Shown piece after piece: positions 8,093-16,119 of a stretch of DNA of 55,724 bases. Position 1 is the stretch's first letter. Every line of letters begins with the position of its first letter. Made by a program: the position numbers and the translations under genes. Source of the DNA: Prevotellaceae bacterium (GTDB taxonomy: Bacteria > Bacteroidota > Bacteroidia > Bacteroidales > Paludibacteraceae); contig JAISVA010000029.1 of assembly GCA_031271815.1 (NCBI GenBank), forward strand, positions 1-55,724, written 5' to 3'. The notes under the pieces are model-generated. The model had not been told where the DNA came from. It saw nothing but the letters and a program-made list of their open reading frames with translations, and did not search any database.

Positions 8093-8851
8093 TTATTGAA
8101 TTTTAGTAATTATTGTTATTTCGTGGGGTTCTTTGGGCGAATAAACCGCTTCAAGTACCCTGCGACAATAGTATGTTCGGTATTTGTAGCTTATTTTGTT
8201 GAGCAGGAATGCCAGTAGGGGTATGGCTGCCGTAATGACAGGGAAACGCCAGTACGAAAGGTCTTTGGCAAAGAGCAGAATAAGCAGGCTCAGGCAGCCT
8301 GTAGCTATCATATTGCGGTAGAAAATAAACAGACGGAAATAGGTTTCTATTTTCTCTAATTGATAGGGTGTGCCGTATGCCGATACTCTGCATTTTGCAT
8401 AGTTGAACAGGAGCATAGCATCTTCTTCATTTCTCCATATTTCTTTTTCGTTGGCTTCTGTTATGGTTTCTTTTGTACCGACCCTATCGTTTTGATTGGC
8501 AAGGACATCATCGTTCAAAATCTTCCTGATTTTAACGTTATACGCCAATGTTAAACCACAGCATTCACCATCTTTTAACAGATCATAGGAGGGGGAATAT
8601 CGCATTTTGCATCTTCTGATCCAATGCTTTGAATTTACAAAATGTGTATCTATGCAATCGGCAATCGGGTCGATAACAAGCCCTATCAGATAACTTATAA
8701 TGATGCACAAAGTAACTATAAGAGCATTTCCATTGGTAAATAAAACATCTTTTATAATGTCGAAACCGCAACCGGTTACAAGGACTGCGAACAATACTAT
8801 TCCACCGTGCAGGATGTGTATTAAAAGGTCTCTAATGTCGAAGTTTTTCAT
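8093..8851 (-). CDS. Unknown four-helix inner-membrane protein
   Basis: A 252-residue protein with two N-terminal membrane segments (about residues 14-32 and 42-62), a polar middle region of roughly 110 residues containing charged stretches, and two further hydrophobic segments (about 172-220, CLSLLILLFAKDL and FPVITAAIPLLAFLL). It ends in a short basic-acidic tail. I do not recognise the family. Its stop is separated by one base from the start of the giant T9SS protein, so translation is probably coupled and the pair may act together, for example with this protein as an anchor or energiser. A weak hairpin stands upstream at 8888-8967, so it may begin its own transcription unit or be read through from the SPFH group. 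Confidence 0.75.
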   Translation of the reverse strand: MKNFDIRDLLIHILHGGIVLFAVLVTGCGFDIIKDVLFTNGNALIVTLCIIISYLIGLVIDPIADCIDTHFVNSKHWIRRCKMRYSPSYDLLKDGECCGLTLAYNVKIRKILNDDVLANQNDRVGTKETITEANEKEIWRNEEDAMLLFNYAKCRVSAYGTPYQLEKIETYFRLFIFYRNMIATGCLSLLILLFAKDLSYWRFPVITAAIPLLAFLLNKISYKYRTYYCRRVLEAVYSPKEPHEITIITKIQ

Positions 8852-8887
8852 CCGTAAATATTTTTATTTTTATATTAAGTCGTATGG

Positions 8888-8967
8888 AACCCGCAGGTAT
8901 TTTAACTCCCTCTGGTCATTGACCGTTGGTTCATTCTCTCTTAGTGAATCTTAAGTTCATGCGGGTT
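8888..8967 (-). terminator. Hairpin between two halves of the accessory locus
   Basis: AACCCGCA (8888-8895) pairs with TGCGGGTT (8960-8967) across a ~64-nt loop that contains the smaller palindrome GGTCAATGACC. It lies in the 137-bp gap after the small lipoprotein gene. There is no U tract, so it may be an attenuating hairpin rather than a full terminator. Confidence 0.3.
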
Positions 8968-8988
8968 TCATTGTCTGAATTATTATTT

Positions 8989-9492
8989 TTAATTCCAATT
9001 AACAGGTACATTGTTAAATATGAGATTTTCGCCCGGCTTGCCGCTGTGGTGCGAGGCATCGAAATACCACTGCAGCTCAATGCGGTCGAACTGCACTACA
9101 TAATCAGGGACACTGCGGATACCGGAAATGACTACATCGGAAGGATAACCGCGTACCAGTTCTACCTTTGTTCCTTCACTTTTACCGGGGATATATGCCG
9201 CTCCCCGCGCCACAAATTTTGTATTGGGTGATTGTCCGAAAATCCCCGAAGAAATAATATTGCTGTGTGACGTTACGGAAAACACAAATTCTACTGTTGC
9301 TGTATTGCGATTGCCGTAGCAACCCACTAACTGCACATTGGCAAGTTGGTAAAAAGGGTTGGAAACGGGCGGGTTGATGCCGCTCAGGTAGGACGGTATT
9401 ACGCTGCATCCGTTAAAAGTCAGCACAGACGCTAACAGGATTGTGGTTATGAAAGTTGCCTTTCTCCTATTCTTGTATGTCATTGTCATCAT
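8989..9492 (-). CDS. Small lipoprotein of unknown function
   Basis: A 167-residue protein with a lipoprotein signal: a positively charged start (TYKNRRK), a hydrophobic core (FITTILLASVLTF) and the lipobox NGC at about residue 29. The mature part is beta-rich (LVGCYGNRNTATVEFVFSVTS) without recognised motifs. The start overlaps the end of the SPFH gene by up to 26 bases; an internal ATG at 9483 gives a better-shaped signal peptide and may be the true start. Overlap with the SPFH gene indicates co-expression, and a periplasmic or outer-membrane partner role is an inference from that alone. Confidence 0.75.
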   Translation of the reverse strand: MMTMTYKNRRKATFITTILLASVLTFNGCSVIPSYLSGINPPVSNPFYQLANVQLVGCYGNRNTATVEFVFSVTSHSNIISSGIFGQSPNTKFVARGAAYIPGKSEGTKVELVRGYPSDVVISGIRSVPDYVVQFDRIELQWYFDASHHSGKPGENLIFNNVPVNWN

Positions 9493-10492
9493 TATTTTTG
9501 TTTTTTTTATCCGTTATATTTAATAAATCCTTAATTCCGCCTATTGAACTTAAAACAGCAGTTGCTTCGTATGGGATGTAAACCACTTTACTGTCTTCTC
9601 CGTTGACCATATCTTTAAAAGCGTCAATGTATCTTATGGCGACAAGATAATTTACAGGGTCGGCGCCGGTTGTTTTTACTGCTTTGGTTATTGCTTCGAT
9701 TGCGGCGGCTTCGGCTTGGGCTGTTTTAAGTCTTGCCTGTGCCTGTCCTTCGGCTATCAGTATCTGTGCCTGCTTTTCGCCTTCGGCTTGATTGATTTCG
9801 GCTGCCTTTTGTCCCTCGGCTTCCAATACAAGCTGCGCTTTTGTGCCTTCGGCTTCCAGTATGATTGCCCGGCGGTCGCGCTCGGCCCGCATTTGCTTTT
9901 CCATGGCATCGCGAATGTCGTGGGGCGGGTTTATGTCCTGCAATTCTACACGATTTACTTTTACGCCCCATTTATGAGTTGCGTCATCGAGTACCGCGCG
10001 CAACTTTGAATTGATAGTGTCGCGCGAAGTCAGGGTTTGGTCTAAATCCATTTCGCCGATCACATTTCGCAGGGTCGTCTGAGTGAGCTTTTCTATTGCA
10101 TCGGGTAAATTTGCTATTTCATAAATGGATTTCACAGGGTCTATTACCTGAAAATAGAGCAGGGCATTGAGTTCGGTTACTACATTGTCGCGCGTTATGA
10201 CGTTTTGTTTCGGAAAATCATACACCGTTTCCCGCAAATCTATCCTGTTTCTCATCAGATTTACAACCATGCTATTTCCGTGAAAGTCCTGTTTGACGTA
10301 ACGCCACATCACACACCTGGGCTTTTCTATGACCGGTAAAACAATTTTGATACCCGATGAAAGGGTGCGGTTGTATTTGCCGAGCCGTTCGATTATCATG
10401 GTTTCGGATTGCTGAACTATCTTTATGCCGGCGATTATCCAACAGATTAGTAATAAGGCTATTATTCCTAAAATAATTATCATGCTCATCAT
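9467..10492 (-). CDS. SPFH/band-7 (stomatin-like, QmcA-type) membrane protein
   Basis: A 341-residue protein with an N-terminal membrane segment (residues 3-25), the band-7 domain (about 25-195: SETMIIERLGKYNRTLSSG, YDFPKQNVITRDNV, RNVIGEMDLDQTLTSRD) and an alanine/glutamate-rich coiled coil (about 200-270, repeated AEGQKAA/AEGEKQA). These features are typical of bacterial stomatin/paraslipin proteins such as QmcA, which form large oligomeric cages in the membrane and scaffold proteases or lipid domains. A NfeD partner, usual for one SPFH branch, is absent. Here the neighbours are two paralogous lipoproteins upstream (38-base gap) and another lipoprotein overlapping downstream, so it probably organises this envelope complex. 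Confidence 0.92.
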   Translation of the reverse strand: MMSMIIILGIIALLLICWIIAGIKIVQQSETMIIERLGKYNRTLSSGIKIVLPVIEKPRCVMWRYVKQDFHGNSMVVNLMRNRIDLRETVYDFPKQNVITRDNVVTELNALLYFQVIDPVKSIYEIANLPDAIEKLTQTTLRNVIGEMDLDQTLTSRDTINSKLRAVLDDATHKWGVKVNRVELQDINPPHDIRDAMEKQMRAERDRRAIILEAEGTKAQLVLEAEGQKAAEINQAEGEKQAQILIAEGQAQARLKTAQAEAAAIEAITKAVKTTGADPVNYLVAIRYIDAFKDMVNGEDSKVVYIPYEATAVLSSIGGIKDLLNITDKKNKNNDDNDIQE

Positions 10493-10530
10493 TTTTTCTT
10501 TTAACGGTTTAACTTATGAGAATTTGCCCT

Positions 10531-11598
10531 TTATTGGCGTTTTTGCACCATATTTTGCCCTAATACGGTATCATCGCGTATCGGCCTGCCATCGTGGGTA
10601 TATCCGACAGTACGCCCCATTTTCTGGTTGAGAGCTCCCGATTTGCCCCCTAAAACAAACAGGGCGACAATCGCAATTACTGCAATATATATCAAGCGAA
10701 TGAGTACAACCGTAAGTAATACAAGAGTGACACCGAAAGCGAATTGTCCCAAAAGTGGAATAAGATACCAGAAGCCGCGGCATTTTGTCCGTATTTTGAC
10801 CTCTACGGCTGTTGCTACGGCAGATAACAACATCCCAATCAGAAATACGGGAATTAGCCTTATCAAAATATTGTGGTTAGACCAGTTGGAAAAAATGTCC
10901 GGATTGTAGTACAGCCGGTGCAGCAGTTCGGGGACAAAGGTATAAACGGCAATCAGTATGCCCAGCAACAGGGCAAAACCATTGTATACGGCAATGGATA
11001 TGCTGCCCGGTTCCATTGCTTCGCGGTTCCTTTTCCGGCAAATGTAGCGGTAAATGCGAAAACCGATGAAATAGAAAATCATCAATGCAAGGGAAACTGC
11101 TAATCCAGTCATAATGATTTTCTTCCACTTTTCTGTGCTTTTTTCCGTCCAAATTTTGGGTGCGAGGTTGCCATACATTTCGTCTGCCTTAAGGTATGCT
11201 TGCCTGATTTTTCCAGATTTTCCGGTAATTTCAAAAAGAATTGCGTCTTCCGGTATTACTTCCTTGCTGTAATGCGATCTTTGCCCGAAATCCACACTTT
11301 TCCTGCCAATTACCATAAACACATCTCCGGAGGTTGCTATTACTGTACTTGTGGCTTTCCGTGCAGGTTCGGACATAAGATAAACGGTGTCTTTGACAGC
11401 GTAAAGCACCGTACCGTATGTAACGCTGTGGTCTTTCAGAAACATCAGCGAATCTTTAGCTCTGCCTTCGGGCATTGCATTCAGTTTTTCACCGTCTAAA
11501 TTGTAACTGCACGAGACAAACATCATTGTTGCGAAACAGGCAATTATTGTTGCCGTGAGTTTACGGTTGAAGTTTGCTTTCTTTTTATAAATTACCAT
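10531..11598 (-). CDS. Multi-pass lipoprotein, paralogue B
   Basis: A 355-residue protein with a lipoprotein signal (IIACFATMMFVSC, lipobox Cys at about 30), an extracytoplasmic domain of about 130 residues, then four membrane segments (about 165-185, 203-228, 245-268, 285-320) and a short basic tail. It shares order of parts and motifs with the next gene upstream: LYYNPDIFSNWSNHN here against LYFNPDIFAHWSEYP there, both between membrane segments two and three. The two are therefore tandem duplicates. The family is not recognised. Its signal-peptide DNA resembles that of the giant T9SS gene 3.4 kb downstream. The 19-base spacing to the upstream gene supports one operon. Confidence 0.75.
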   Translation of the reverse strand: MVIYKKKANFNRKLTATIIACFATMMFVSCSYNLDGEKLNAMPEGRAKDSLMFLKDHSVTYGTVLYAVKDTVYLMSEPARKATSTVIATSGDVFMVIGRKSVDFGQRSHYSKEVIPEDAILFEITGKSGKIRQAYLKADEMYGNLAPKIWTEKSTEKWKKIIMTGLAVSLALMIFYFIGFRIYRYICRKRNREAMEPGSISIAVYNGFALLLGILIAVYTFVPELLHRLYYNPDIFSNWSNHNILIRLIPVFLIGMLLSAVATAVEVKIRTKCRGFWYLIPLLGQFAFGVTLVLLTVVLIRLIYIAVIAIVALFVLGGKSGALNQKMGRTVGYTHDGRPIRDDTVLGQNMVQKRQ

Positions 11599-11617
11599 TA
11601 TTTCTTTTTGATTTATA

Positions 11618-12796
11618 CTAATTATATCTTTTTCTATATTCCTCTTTAAGCCTTTCCCGTTCTTTTTTCTTAAATTCTTCTTCTTTCCTTTTTAGTTCCT
11701 CTTTGGAAAGGTAGGCTTGGTCTGCCATGCTGGTTCCGCTTCCACCACCGCCGCCTTTAAACAGGAAAAAGACAAATGGCAACGCGGCCAGAATCAGGAT
11801 GTACAACAGCCAGGAAGTAAGCAATGTCAGTCCGATAATCAGGCAGCCAAGTGCAAACCAGCCAATGAAATGTATTATAAACCAAGGGCTTTTCATTTTT
11901 TTCATCATTTCGATAAACATCCCGGCTGCCGAGACTGCGGTTATAAGTATCAGGAATGGAAAAAGTTTTACCACAAACGGATATTCCGACCAGTGGGCAA
12001 AAATGTCCGGATTGAAATAGAGGCTCGACAATACTGCTGTGTTAAATGCTAAATAGACACACATTACAGCAATCAGGAAACAACATCCGACAAAGACAAA
12101 ATGCAGCTTCAAGCCGGAGTCGGTCGCATCGCGCGCGTCTCTGAACTTTTGTACTTTTCGATAAATCCATAACCATAAACGGTGTACCAACACCAGAAAA
12201 CCGCCGAAAATGATAAAGGATATTACCCAGTTATCCCAGTCGCCGAATATGGCTGTCCAGGCAAAAGGAGCAATTTCTTTGACAAAAAAGGTATTGTAAG
12301 TTTTCCATCCTTCGGCAGCCGCTTTTCCGTCCCGAATGATTTTGAGCTTAACGCTGATTATTTCTGCGTCTCTTTGTTTGTGCCCATAAAGGAAATTATA
12401 TTGTGCGCCTGTGGAATAGACAAAAATTTCAGCCGGAATAAGCGTATCGCCTTTGTGAACAAGAATTTCGCCGGAGTAGGTTTTATCGCCAACGGTTATC
12501 TCGCTAAAATCTTTTTGTTTGCCGGTATAAGGTTCTTTCCGGATGGCAAATGTATCGGCGGCTTCAAGAGGCTGATTCAGATAAAAGCCGCATAAATAGT
12601 AGCAAATCATCGAATCTCTGGCAGCTTTGTCTTCTATTGCCAGAATGTCGTCTGCCTTCAGCCCCCGCTTGCAGGAAGAGAATGCGGCTATTGTACACAG
12701 GCACAGCAATGCTAATTTGCCAAATGTTTTCAGGATTTTTTTACCGGCACATTTTTTTATTTCCATTCCGTTGTTTAACTGTTCAAACTGTTCCAT
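11618..12796 (-). CDS. Multi-pass lipoprotein, paralogue A
   Basis: A 392-residue protein. An ATG at 12766 (MEIKKCAGKKILK) gives a cleaner lipoprotein signal than the first ATG; the lipobox is FSSC. The extracytoplasmic part contains GEILVHKGDTLIPAEIF. Four membrane segments follow (about 185-205, 225-250, 268-290, 305-345), then a glycine-rich linker (KGGGGGSG) and a highly charged coiled C-terminus (SKEELKRKEEEFKKKERER) that should face the cytoplasm. It is the first gene of the SPFH locus. A leader hairpin and palindrome lie at 12827-12887 and a (TG)31 tract at 12979. Function is unknown; the fold is shared with the following paralogue. Confidence 0.75.
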   Translation of the reverse strand: MEQFEQLNNGMEIKKCAGKKILKTFGKLALLCLCTIAAFSSCKRGLKADDILAIEDKAARDSMICYYLCGFYLNQPLEAADTFAIRKEPYTGKQKDFSEITVGDKTYSGEILVHKGDTLIPAEIFVYSTGAQYNFLYGHKQRDAEIISVKLKIIRDGKAAAEGWKTYNTFFVKEIAPFAWTAIFGDWDNWVISFIIFGGFLVLVHRLWLWIYRKVQKFRDARDATDSGLKLHFVFVGCCFLIAVMCVYLAFNTAVLSSLYFNPDIFAHWSEYPFVVKLFPFLILITAVSAAGMFIEMMKKMKSPWFIIHFIGWFALGCLIIGLTLLTSWLLYILILAALPFVFFLFKGGGGGSGTSMADQAYLSKEELKRKEEEFKKKERERLKEEYRKRYN

Positions 12797-12826
12797 TAGT
12801 ATTCTTTTTTGTTATTGAATTATTAA

Positions 12827-12887
12827 TTGTCTGAACCGGTTCAGACAAAAAGCCCCCAACCGAAACCCGGGAGCTTCGATTGGAGGC
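12827..12887 (-). promoter_or_regulatory. Leader with terminator-like hairpin and 22-bp palindrome
   Basis: Read toward the SPFH locus, GCCTCCAATCGAA pairs with TTCGGTTGGGGGC around CCCGGG. Its two imperfect pairs are G-T wobbles on this strand but C-A mismatches on the other, so it is an RNA hairpin of the minus strand. TTTTTG follows, as in a rho-independent terminator. Directly after it comes a perfect palindrome, TTGTCTGAACC and its complement (12827-12848), 31 bases before the first ATG. The arrangement fits an attenuator or an operator-bearing leader; no regulator is identifiable. Confidence 0.5.
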
Positions 12888-12977
12888 GTAAAAATTTTTC
12901 TTACAAAAATCAGTAAGAAAGTATTTTGCAGAGAATTATTTTTCAGTATGTTACACGCGCACGGATTGGCGGTTAGA

Positions 12978-13045
<68 letters not shown>

Positions 13046-13262
13046 GAATTTGCGGAATAAGCAAATCAAGCGCATTAAAAATTAGATGGTTAGCTGTATT
13101 TATTCCTGTAAAACACATACGATTTATTTTTTTATTTTACAAATATACATTTTTTGGAGGAAAAGACAAAAAAATGAAAAATTTAAATGTGGTAAACTGC
13201 GTTATACAGCTTTTCCTGTTTATTTATAAGAATCGGATTTATCTGTTTTTAACTGCTTTTTT

Positions 13263-13270
13263 ATATATTT
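13263..13270 (+). promoter_or_regulatory. yraN promoter -7 element
   Basis: TATATTTG matches the Bacteroidota consensus TAnnTTTG. Transcription would start near 13278, about 20 bases before the yraN ATG. A clear TTTG at -33 is not seen. Confidence 0.55.
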
Positions 13271-13297
13271 GCGCTTGATTTAATTTATTTGCAGTGT

Positions 13298-13669
13298 ATG
13301 GCAAAACATAACGATTTAGGTCGTATAGGCGAAGAGACCGCGGTTAATTATTTACAATCAAAAGGTTATATTATCCGGCATCGAAATTGGAAATCAGGCA
13401 AAGAAGAGTTGGATATTGTTGCAGAAAAAGAAAATATACTTGTTGTGGTAGAAGTTAAAACACGAAGCTCCGAATATTTCGAGCATCCCAAAGAGGCGGT
13501 AACAAATACTAAAATCAGGCATATTGTTTATGCAACCGAGGCTTATATTTTCACATACGATTTGATGATGGAGACCAGATTTGACATCATTTCCGTTATC
13601 CCCGATAAAAACGGTCAGTTTACAATTGAACATATTGAGGATGCTTTTCTTCCTCCGGTAAATTTATAG
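13298..13669 (+). CDS. yraN: YraN family (UPF0102) nuclease-fold protein
   Basis: About 123 residues from the ATG at 13298 (MAKHNDLGRIGEETA); an upstream in-frame TTG is less likely. The UPF0102/YraN pattern is complete: GRIGEETAVNYLQSKGY, the nuclease-like core ELDIVAEKENILVVVEVKTRSS with the acidic/E-x-K signature of the PD-(D/E)xK fold, and KIRHIVYATEAYI. YraN proteins resemble archaeal Holliday-junction resolvases in fold, but their role is not established. It is a single gene with its own promoter. Confidence 0.93.
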   Translation: MAKHNDLGRIGEETAVNYLQSKGYIIRHRNWKSGKEELDIVAEKENILVVVEVKTRSSEYFEHPKEAVTNTKIRHIVYATEAYIFTYDLMMETRFDIISVIPDKNGQFTIEHIEDAFLPPVNL

Positions 13670-13805
13670 CGGACTACTACATGGTTAAATGACACGTTAT
13701 TACAAAGGATATTGGAAATGGCTTTTTTATTTTGTAATAATTTTTTGTACGTATCCGCAATTTTATTCCATTAGGGATTTAAGTAGAAAATGAAATTTTT
13801 CTCTG

Positions 13806-13945
13806 TCCCGTCATTTCCTTAGGAATGCAACAGCATAATGAGGAAAGACCATACAACCCGGAAATGGTTGCATACCTATGGCAAGTCAAATCTTATGGTG
13901 TTCTATTTTTTACCGAATTTTAATCCCTGACGGAATAGAGGGAAA
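13806..13945. repeat. Degenerate intergenic repeat (CCGTCAGG family), second block
   Basis: This lies in the 440-bp gap between yraN and the exonuclease gene. Read on the minus strand it has TATTCCGTCAGGGATT, TTCGGTAAAAAATAG and CATAGGTATGCAACC, the motif order seen at 1268-1356. Imperfect inverted pairs are present (TTGCATTCCTAAGG; GGTATGCAACC). The rest of the gap (13670-13805 and 13946-14113) is AT-rich and holds nothing recognisable. Confidence 0.4.
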
Positions 13946-14113
13946 AATAATAGACAAGAATTTCTTTTTTATAAATCCATTGTCTTGAATTCACATTCAA
14001 TCACATCTTTTTTATAAGTATAGCCACGAGATATTAAAATCAAATAAAAACCTGTCCGTACTATGATTTAGCATAACAAACGGCTATCTTCGCGTAAAAA
14101 AATAAGCAACCCG

Positions 14114-14608
14114 ATGAAAACCTTCGCTGCCATAGATTTTGAAACTGCCAACGGATATCCTTCAAGTATTTGCAGCGTGGGCGTGGTGATTGTGCGCGGC
14201 GGCGAAGTGGTGGAGAAAATCTACCGCCTTGTCCGTCCCGAGCCGGAGTATTACTGGCGGGCATTTACCAAAATTCACGGATTGACCTTTGAGGATACTG
14301 CCCATGCGGATGTTTTCCCGAAAGTCTGGGCCGAAATTGCACCTAAAATAGAAGGTTTCCCGTTGGTGGCGCATAACAGTCCGTTCGATGAAGGCTGTTT
14401 GCGTGCGACGTATAAAACATACCAAATGGATTATCCCGATTATGAATTTCATTGCACTTGCCGTGCTTCTCGCAGGATTTTCGGCAGGAAACTACCCAAT
14501 CATCAGCTGCATACCGTTGCCGCGCATTGCGGATTTGACTTGACAAGTCATCATCACGCTTTGGCAGATGCTGAAGCGTGCGCCGTGATTGCGATGGCAA
14601 TTTTATGA
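14114..14608 (+). CDS. DEDDh 3'-5' exonuclease (DnaQ-like)
   Basis: The 164-residue protein is a stand-alone RNase T/DnaQ-type exonuclease. All three Exo motifs are visible: Exo I AAIDFETANG (D8, E10), Exo II LVAHNSPFDEG (D at about 92) and Exo III HHALADAEAC with the catalytic His and Asp near residues 147-152. It would remove nucleotides from 3' ends of DNA or RNA. The start MKTFAAIDF is typical of Bacteroidota members of this family. Its last six bases overlap the convergent glycosyltransferase gene, so transcripts from the two may interfere. Confidence 0.92.
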   Translation: MKTFAAIDFETANGYPSSICSVGVVIVRGGEVVEKIYRLVRPEPEYYWRAFTKIHGLTFEDTAHADVFPKVWAEIAPKIEGFPLVAHNSPFDEGCLRATYKTYQMDYPDYEFHCTCRASRRIFGRKLPNHQLHTVAAHCGFDLTSHHHALADAEACAVIAMAIL

Positions 14609-15769
14609 CCTTTTTTTCCGGGAAACCGACAATACAACGAACGTCGCCAACCAGGCAAGCGCACCGCAAATAAGCGCAAAAACAACGGCTCCCAACAAAT
14701 ATTGTAATAAATCGGCTGCAACAACTTCAAACGAAATGGTATGGAATTGAGGAAAGACACTGTTTCCCAATAAAAATCCGCCGGTCACATAGCTGCCGAA
14801 AAGGATAAACGGAATCATCGGCGGAATGCTGATGTTGGAAAAAACAAGTACAATCCATTTATTCAGTTTCATTACATGCGCCAGTCCAAAGGCGACTAAC
14901 ATTTGATAACCCCAAATAGGAACGATTCCCATAAAAACACCAAATCCGGCAGCAGAAGCTAAGCGCAGATTGCTGTCGCGCGATTCGGTAAAATTCCTCC
15001 GCAGAAAAGTTTTTATATTTTCCCTGGTCAAACTCCGGAAAAAAGCGAACGGTTTTACCCACAAAAAGGCAATGATTACCAAAAACGCATTTAAGAAACT
15101 GATACGGGTAAAGTCGCGTAACGGACGAAAATGGGAGACACGCTCTTCTTCGGGCGCATAATAAACTTTGATTTTCAATGGAATAACCGGTATGTTTTTC
15201 CATGCAGCACGCACCAGTACTTCCAGTTCAAACTCATATCTCCCGGTCAGGAAGTACATCTTTTCCAGCTTTTTTACCGGGTAAAGCCGGAAGCCGCATT
15301 GCGTATCCGGCAGTTCGAATCCGGTTTCGAGTTTGAACCAGAAATTGGAAAATTTATTGGCAAACGTATTTTTTCCCGGCATATTTTCCTGTTCGAAATT
15401 ACGACAGCCAACAATAAAACTGTCCGGGTTTTCTTTTATTTTTTCGACAAAGAGGGGAATATCTTCCGTAAAATGCTGCCCGTCCGAATCAATCGTAACG
15501 GCATAACGAAAACCGGCTTCCAATGCTGCCTTTATTCCGGTTTTCAGCGCATTTCCTTTCCCTTTATTTTGGGCATAGGAAACCACGCGAATATCCGGCA
15601 TTGAATGAAGTATATCCAGGGTATTGTCGGTCGAACCGTCATTAATCACAAAAACGTCTTCGCAATATTGCAGTGCGTCGGTCGCGACTTGCCGGATGGT
15701 TCCCGCATTATTGTAAGTCGGAATCAGTATGCAGCAGTTGATCTGTTTGAGTTCTTTTTGAGTAAACAA
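14603..15769 (-). CDS. GT2 glycosyltransferase fused to DUF2062
   Basis: A 388-residue protein. Residues 1-230 are a GT-A family 2 glycosyltransferase: ILIPTYNNAGTI, VFVINDGSTDNT, the metal-binding region VTIDSDGQH and DTQCGFRLYPV. The C-terminal third (about 270-385) is a DUF2062 membrane domain with ASAAGFGVFMGIVPIWGYQ, SNISIPPMIPFILFGSYVTG and two further hydrophobic segments. Such fusions occur in aryl-polyene/flexirubin clusters of Bacteroidota, where they probably modify or anchor the lipid pigment, though the sugar donor is unknown. It is the most distal gene of the cluster on the minus strand and is separated from the synthase genes by 350 bp containing toxin-antitoxin remnants. Confidence 0.88.
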   Translation of the reverse strand: MFTQKELKQINCCILIPTYNNAGTIRQVATDALQYCEDVFVINDGSTDNTLDILHSMPDIRVVSYAQNKGKGNALKTGIKAALEAGFRYAVTIDSDGQHFTEDIPLFVEKIKENPDSFIVGCRNFEQENMPGKNTFANKFSNFWFKLETGFELPDTQCGFRLYPVKKLEKMYFLTGRYEFELEVLVRAAWKNIPVIPLKIKVYYAPEEERVSHFRPLRDFTRISFLNAFLVIIAFLWVKPFAFFRSLTRENIKTFLRRNFTESRDSNLRLASAAGFGVFMGIVPIWGYQMLVAFGLAHVMKLNKWIVLVFSNISIPPMIPFILFGSYVTGGFLLGNSVFPQFHTISFEVVAADLLQYLLGAVVFALICGALAWLATFVVLSVSRKKRS

Positions 15770-15775
15770 GGGAAT

Positions 15776-15838
15776 TTATATTTGATACGGTTTTGTGCCG
15801 GGAATAAATTTGAAATCTTTTGTGTTGAGCGTAAAAAG
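15776..15838 (-). pseudogene. C-terminal scrap of a PIN-domain (VapC-like) toxin
   Basis: The translation LFTLNTKDFKFIPGTKPYQI ending in TAA is the typical last segment of a PIN-domain toxin, in which TLN.KDF..I.G closes the fold. Everything N-terminal is missing: the open stretch begins two bases after the stop of the antitoxin remnant, so a deletion of roughly 300-350 bp probably removed most of the toxin. Family assignment is by motif only. Confidence 0.5.
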
Positions 15839-15840
15839 TC

Positions 15841-16043
15841 TTATATCGCTTGTTTTCTAAGAATTTTGGCATCAATATCTCTGTCTGCCCAAATACCAGA
15901 AGTTTCGGCAAAAGGATCTTTCCTTACCCTCTTTTTTTGTGTTGTTTTTTTACTTCGGCATCAATATTCATCATGTTAAGAAAATAAACAATTGAGTCTG
16001 ATTTCTGCTTGCTTATTTTGTTTTTTAGAAAAAATTCTGTCAT
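15841..16043 (-). pseudogene. Antitoxin remnant, frameshifted at a T7 tract
   Basis: From the ATG at 16043 (MTEFFLKNKISKQK) a small protein runs to a stop near 15928. Shifting one base at the homopolymer around 15931-15937 continues it as RKDPFAETSGIWADRDIDAK to the stop at 15841. That ending (FAE.SG.W.DRDID) is typical of antitoxins encoded just upstream of PIN toxins, and a PIN toxin scrap follows immediately. Together they are a dead VapBC-type pair within the 350-bp gap of the pigment cluster. Confidence 0.5.
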
Positions 16044-16119
16044 AAGTCTTATGTTTTATGGGTCATACTACAAAATTACAAAAGTTTTTTGAGATACGAA
16101 TGGGTTCTGAAAAAGAAAA

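Noticed and set aside
15708-15911. 67-codon frame in the gap before the GT2 gene
   Set aside because: It runs in a different frame from the antitoxin and toxin remnants, which account for the same bases better.
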